Shown piece after piece: positions 8,029 through 11,986 of a stretch of DNA of 11,986 nt. The position numbers and the translations under genes are program-made. Every line of letters begins with the position of its first letter. The stretch's first letter is position 1. Origin of the DNA: Thalassiosira profunda (taxonomy: Eukaryota; Bacillariophyta; Thalassiosirophyceae; Thalassiosirales; Thalassiosiraceae); contig JALLAP010001678.1 of the NCBI GenBank assembly GCA_036939355.1, positions 1 through 11,986 on the forward strand, read 5' to 3'. Under the pieces are notes generated by a model. It ran no database searches. It was not told the origin of the DNA and saw nothing but the letters and a program-made list of their open reading frames with translations.

Positions 8029-8495
8029 GATGATATCGTCGATCGTCGGGACGTACTGCGAGTCTATCTATTGCAACACACGATTGCACCAATCGAAGCA
8101 AGATCGAAGGACAATGATCGGAGGAAGAAGATTGAAGTCAGCGATCAGCGCTTGAGCCTCCGCACTTGCGCATCCGCTGCGGCGGCTGTGAGAGATGCCG
8201 GCGCTCTCTAGACCATTGGAAGGCATACCAGCGGGGGCGGAGGCGGGCGAGGTTGCTTGTATGTTCTGTGTCGGGAAAATTTTGGGTTGGAGGGATTTTG
8301 TTGCAGTGGGGGTCTTTGACAGTCGGACTTCTTTATGTCTCGGTGCATCTCTGAAATAAACACGAAGAAAGTGAAAGAGCCGACTGCATGCCAATGAATC
8401 ATCCTCGCGCGCCTCTTGCAGAGGAGCAGTGAGGAAGGCGGAACAGCTGCGCCAGGAGCTCACAAACGAGGCGGCGTGAACCGCAGAGAGCCGCA
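8029..8495. other. Divergent intergenic/promoter region
   Basis: These 467 bp separate the minus-strand PqiA-like gene (start 8028) from the plus-strand phosphoesterase gene (start 8496), so both promoters and 5' UTRs must lie here unless there are upstream non-coding exons. There is a G-rich patch, GCGGGGGCGGAGGCGGGCGAGG, near 8230-8251, and a dyad-like GATGATATCGTCGATCGTCG just upstream of 8028. Neither can be assigned to a known factor. Open frames crossing the region in both directions are Arg-rich or low complexity and show no family motif. Confidence 0.5.
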
Positions 8496-10192
8496 ATGGG
8501 CGGGAGTAGGGCCGCGCGGGCGCTGCTGGCGGCAATTGCAACCCTCGCCCACGCGCCCGGCCGCGCCGCCGCCGCCAGTCAACGCACCCTCGCCTTCCCC
8601 GACGACCCGTCCGTTGTCGTCGTCGAGCCGCCCTCCATCGATGCCGCCTCCCACGCTCCGCTCGCCATCGGCGTCGACCGCCGCCAGCGCGCGCTGCAAA
8701 CAAACAATAGTCGGTGCGCCCAGAACGAGGCGCTGTGGATCTTCAACCTGTTCACCGACCGGTACCCCTGGGAGACGGCATGGAAGCTGTTCGATCTCAA
8801 CGGCGCCAAGACTGTGCAAATCGCCTCCGGACCTCCCGAGGGAACGAACTACGAGCGGGAGACAAGATACGTCGGCGCCCTGTGCCTGAAACGGGGGCAG
8901 TACGTGCTGAGGATGCTGGACAAGAACGGAGACGGGGTGAGTGTGCGATGTGGCGATTGCAATGGGACGACATGTAATCAATTTATCTCAGAGGAAACCT
9001 GCGCACATCACGTGGACGATCTTTGCTCGAACAGCTCTGCTGCGATTACGGCGAAGGCACCTTCAAAGTTACCGTGAATGGCAAGACGGTGGTGCAGTCG
9101 GACGACGCCGACTTCCGTGTCAAGGGCTACCGATTCAACGTCGCGCCGCGGGCTCCAGTACCACAGCCTGTGCCCACGCCGAATCCGCCGCCCACGCGGA
9201 GGCCGACAGGGCAGCAGGTACCAGCAACGGACGAGCCGGAGGTGGTCGTGTCGTTCGTCATGATCGGCGACGCCCCCTACCGCACCGACCACCGGTACTG
9301 CCTCAACGAACAGCTGCGCGCCCTCGATCCCGCGACGATGGCCCAGCCGTACAAATTCATAATCCACGTGGGCGACATTATGAGCGGGAAAGTGTCGTGC
9401 GATGCGGAACGCTACTCGGATGTGGCCGAAATGTTTGCCCACGAGAGCAATGCAATGCACTACGATCCGCGCGATGTCTTTTTTGTGATTGGCGACAACG
9501 AATGGGCCGACTGCGACGACAGGGACAGGGCACTGAGCCACTGGATGAACGAATTCGGCAACGGTCAGAAGACGAACGGGAGAAACACGGGCCCCAATCC
9601 GTACGGATACGGCACCTCCAGCAATGGCCAAATCAGACGGACGCTCGCATACGACAACCAGGGGGGGAATCCGATGTCGGACACGTATCCCTCATCGGCG
9701 TCCAATTTTGCCTTCTTCCACAACAAAGTGCTCTTCCTGGGCATCAATCAAGTGGGCGGCTCGTCGCTGGGCGACGAAGTATGGCGACTGGGCAACAACT
9801 TCCGATGGGCTAAGACCAACATGGCGAAATACAAACAACGGTTGAAATCGGTAGTCGTCTTCGCCCACGCGGACATGGACGGCGCGCGTTGGAACTACTT
9901 CGGCAAGCCTTTCCAACAGCTCCTGCGAGACGAGTATCCCGATACATTCGTGATGTACGCCCACGGGGACTGGCACGAGTTTTGGGTGAGCCGGCCGGAC
10001 GCGGGCAACGCCAACTTGGTCGATCTGTCGTGCGACAGCGGCGAGCGAGCGGAGCCGCTGCTGGTGTCCATCACGCGAGATCCGAACGGTGGAAAGGATG
10101 GCCTGGTGGTGGACCGACGCGGCGGAAGGTTTGGCAATAGCGGTTGCGACGAAGGAAACAGAGAGAAGACGTGGAGCTCTAGGATTTCGTGA
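8496..10192 (+). CDS. Secreted calcineurin-like metallophosphoesterase with N-terminal GDGLCC beta module
   Basis: Two exons, 8496-8936 and 9035-10192, with a 98-bp phase-0 GT-AG intron; 532 residues. Residues 1-28 form a signal peptide (basic start, Ala/Leu-rich core, AAA-S cleavage region) with no Phe at the cleavage site, so export through the secretory pathway rather than to the plastid is likely. Residues 80-185 make a module ending in DKNGDGLCCDYGEGTF, known from many secreted proteins; the intron splits it exactly between GDG and LCC, which fixes the splice sites. A Pro/Thr-rich linker (about 185-213) follows. The phosphoesterase domain shows the dimetal motifs GDAPY (225), HVGDIMSG (258-265), GDNEW (300-304, in place of the usual GNH), AHADMDG (424-430) and AHGDWHEF (456-463). 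It probably cleaves phosphate esters outside the cell or at its surface; the substrate is unknown. Stop is TGA at 10190. Confidence 0.85.
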
Positions 10193-10413
10193 CTCTCTTA
10201 TTACTTTCACTGTAGACAAGTCTCTTGCTCTTCCCCCCGCCTACAACCTAGCTTCTTTCGTCACCAAAATGTATGATTCCTACGTGGAAATGACGATTCT
10301 ACAGGCAACCGGAAGGAAGGTAAGGCAGAACACAAAACTAGATACCGAGGTGTGGGCAGCTTGCAAGATGTGAGGCGGCGCGCACGACTCTCTCAGCCCC
10401 GCGCCCTGACAAC
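10193..10413. other. Intergenic spacer between two co-directional genes
   Basis: A 221-bp gap between the phosphoesterase stop and the first ATG of the Deg protease gene. It holds a pyrimidine-rich run near 10222-10242 (TCTCTTGCTCTTCCCCCCGCC) that could be part of a 3' UTR. The sequence just before 10414 should be the protease 5' UTR. No RNA gene or clear promoter motif was recognised. Confidence 0.4.
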
Positions 10414-11986
10414 ATGCCACATATTATTCACAGCCCTGTCACCATCGTCGCTGCCGTCATGCACGCATTCTCCTCCGCGGTGGCCGTCCTCGCCCTCCTA
10501 GGCGGGAGCGAGGTATCTTTGTCCTTCGCCCCGTCGCCCCGCCTCGGCGGCCGAGCAAGCGCCGCCCACCTCGGCCTCGGATCGCCCCTGCCCTTCTCCC
10601 CCGGTGCCAGGGAGAACAAACTGAGCCGGCTGTTCTTCTACGGCGACGACGACGAGAACTACTTCCATCTCGGCCACGACGACGGCTCGCTCCTTCGCCG
10701 TGTGAGCGACAACCTGCTCCGCGGAGGCGCCGCCAACGGCAAAGATTCCGGGACCCTCAGCAATCTGTCCGTCTCCGAGCTAAAACGCCTGCTCAACGAC
10801 CGCGGCGTCGACTACCGGGATTGCATTGAGAAGCGCGACCTCGTCGAGCGGCTGGTGGAGAGCAGGGACGCGGCGCCCACTTCTTACTCGCCGGGGTATG
10901 CCAATGGAGGTGGCGCGGGAGGTTTGTCGCCGGAGGAGAATCGGGTGGTGGACACCTTCACCCGTTCGTCGCCGAGCGTGGCGTATATTACCACCGTCTC
11001 GAAGCAAACGTCTCTGCAGCGGGGGCTATCGCTGAAGGGAACGGAGGTGCCAATGGTAAGAAGAACTTCAGAAATGTGCAATCATGTGTCACTGATCTCC
11101 GATCTCACATTTCATACTTTCTCGACACAGGGTGCCGGTAGTGGCTTTCTCTGGGACGACAAGGGCCACATTGTCACCAACTACCACGTGATTGCATCCG
11201 CAACGAACAATCCCATCATCAAGGTCAAACTCCAGGGCATGCCGCCGCTGTCGGCGACCATTGTTGGATTTGAGCCCGAAAAGGATTTGGCGGTCTTGCG
11301 CGTGTCGGCCCGTAATCTGCCCACTCCGATTGCCGTCGGTTCGTCGAACGATTTGCAAGTTGGTCAGAACGTGCTGGCGATTGGCAATCCCTTTGGGCTG
11401 GATTATACGGTAAGAGCTCCCGGCTCCGTGCATTGCTTGCGTATCATGTGTATTATCTCACTTCTCTAATATCTAATTCTCCCCGTTCAGCTAACAACCG
11501 GTGTGGTCTCGGCGTTGGGAAGAGATGTAGACGGCATTGGAGGACGCCCCATCAAGGGCTGCATCCAGAGTGACGCTGCAATTAACCCCGGAAACAGCGG
11601 TGGGCCCTTGCTGGACTCCCGGGGTCGCTTGATCGGCGTCAACATGGCAATCTATTCACCGAGTGGAGCCTCGGCGGGCATTGGATTCTCCATTCCTGTG
11701 GATACGGTTCGGAGGGTCGTGAATCAGATTATCCGATTTGGCAAGGTCGTCCGCCCTACGCTTGGAGTGAATGTGGCGGAAGATCGTGTGCTACGATCGA
11801 TTGAAATGCAGCTGAGGAAGAAGATGCAGGGGGTGATGATTGTGGAGGTCTTGCCTGGATCTCCCGCAGAGAAGGCTGGTATCAAGGCCACCACACTGCG
11901 TTCCGACGGAACCCTCGTGTTGGGAGATCTGATCTCCGAGGTGAACGGGGAGAAGGTGGTGAGCGTGGAGGATCTGCTGTCGGCCA
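10414..11986 (+). CDS. Plastid-targeted Deg/HtrA-type serine protease with SAP/ARMET-C-like motif, 3' end off the window
   Basis: Exons are 10414-11055, 11131-11409 and 11491-11986 (continuing), with GT-AG introns of 75 and 81 bp, all phase 0; 472 residues are visible. The trypsin-like Deg domain has the full catalytic triad: H233 in TNYHVI, D266 in EKDLAVL, S343 in GNSGGPLL. GAGSGF and GNPFGLDYT also match the family. A PDZ domain begins after residue 400 (RPTLGVNV, GVMIVEVLPGSPAEKAGI, GDLISEVNGEKV). Starting from the second Met (M16, base 10459) gives a classical signal peptide ending at SLS|FAP, an ASAFAP-like site, followed by a Ser/Arg-containing transit region, so import into a complex plastid is inferred. 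Deg proteases degrade damaged thylakoid or lumen proteins. Residues 116-150 resemble a SAP/ARMET-C helical hairpin (SELKRLLNDRGVDY, CIEKRDLVERL), which typical plant Deg1 proteins lack as far as I know. M1 versus M16 cannot be settled here. Confidence 0.9.
11056..11130 (+). other. Stop-free 75-bp intron in the Deg protease gene
   Basis: GTAAGA at 11056 to CACAG at 11130, with a pyrimidine-rich stretch before the acceptor. Its length is a multiple of three and it has no stop in frame, so an unspliced reading would insert 25 residues between EVPM and GAGSGFLW. Those residues do not fit the Deg fold, where the strand before GSGF is continuous, so I treat it as an intron. Confidence 0.85.

Noticed and set aside
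8068..8703. Arg-rich 211-codon frame on the minus strand
   Set aside because: It overlaps the signal peptide exon of the phosphoesterase in antisense and is low complexity.
8989..9034. Alternative acceptor for the phosphoesterase intron at TTTATCTCAG near 8991
   Set aside because: It has a good pyrimidine context, but using it would disrupt the GDG-LCC-DYG module that the acceptor at 9034 joins perfectly in phase 0.
10089..10373. 94-codon plus-strand frame overlapping the phosphoesterase end and the following gap
   Set aside because: The first third is out of frame inside the phosphoesterase coding region and the rest has no motif; it is more likely UTR.

Overview
The window looks like nuclear DNA of a photosynthetic stramenopile, most likely a diatom. 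Five protein genes are closely packed, with gaps of about 220 to 470 bp. They carry nine short GT-AG introns (73-98 bp). The rightmost protein has a signal peptide ending in a Phe-Ala-Pro (ASAFAP-like) site, typical of plastid targeting in algae with complex plastids. A single N flanked by an exact 72-bp duplication points to a draft assembly. The species call is inference; I saw no rRNA, tRNA or mobile element.

Layout, left to right. (1) 1-3521, minus strand, 3' end off the window: one long gene fusing a mannitol-dehydrogenase-family uronate reductase to a uronate isomerase. These are two consecutive steps of the bacterial hexuronate pathway. The junction lies inside one uninterrupted exon. 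(2) 3982-4943, minus: a small heat shock protein (Hsp20) with an N-terminal hydrophobic segment. Its first exon is broken by the N/72-bp duplication, and removing one copy plus the N restores a 231-residue frame. (3) 5314-8028, minus: an intronless 904-residue multi-pass membrane protein resembling two diverged PqiA (paraquat-inducible protein A) units, with a Cys/His-rich loop. (4) 8496-10192, plus: a secreted protein joining a 'GDGLCC' beta module to a calcineurin-like metallophosphoesterase. It is divergent from gene 3. (5) 10414-11986, plus, 3' end off the window: a plastid-type Deg/HtrA serine protease with a SAP/ARMET-C-like motif ahead of the protease and the start of a PDZ domain.

The genes do not form a pathway together; this is ordinary eukaryotic gene order. 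The most unusual item is the uronate reductase-isomerase fusion. Next are the SAP-like motif on a plastid Deg protease, the Cys-rich double PqiA protein, and the assembly duplication that would make automatic annotation mis-call the Hsp20 gene. I cannot say from sequence alone whether any of these has been described before.
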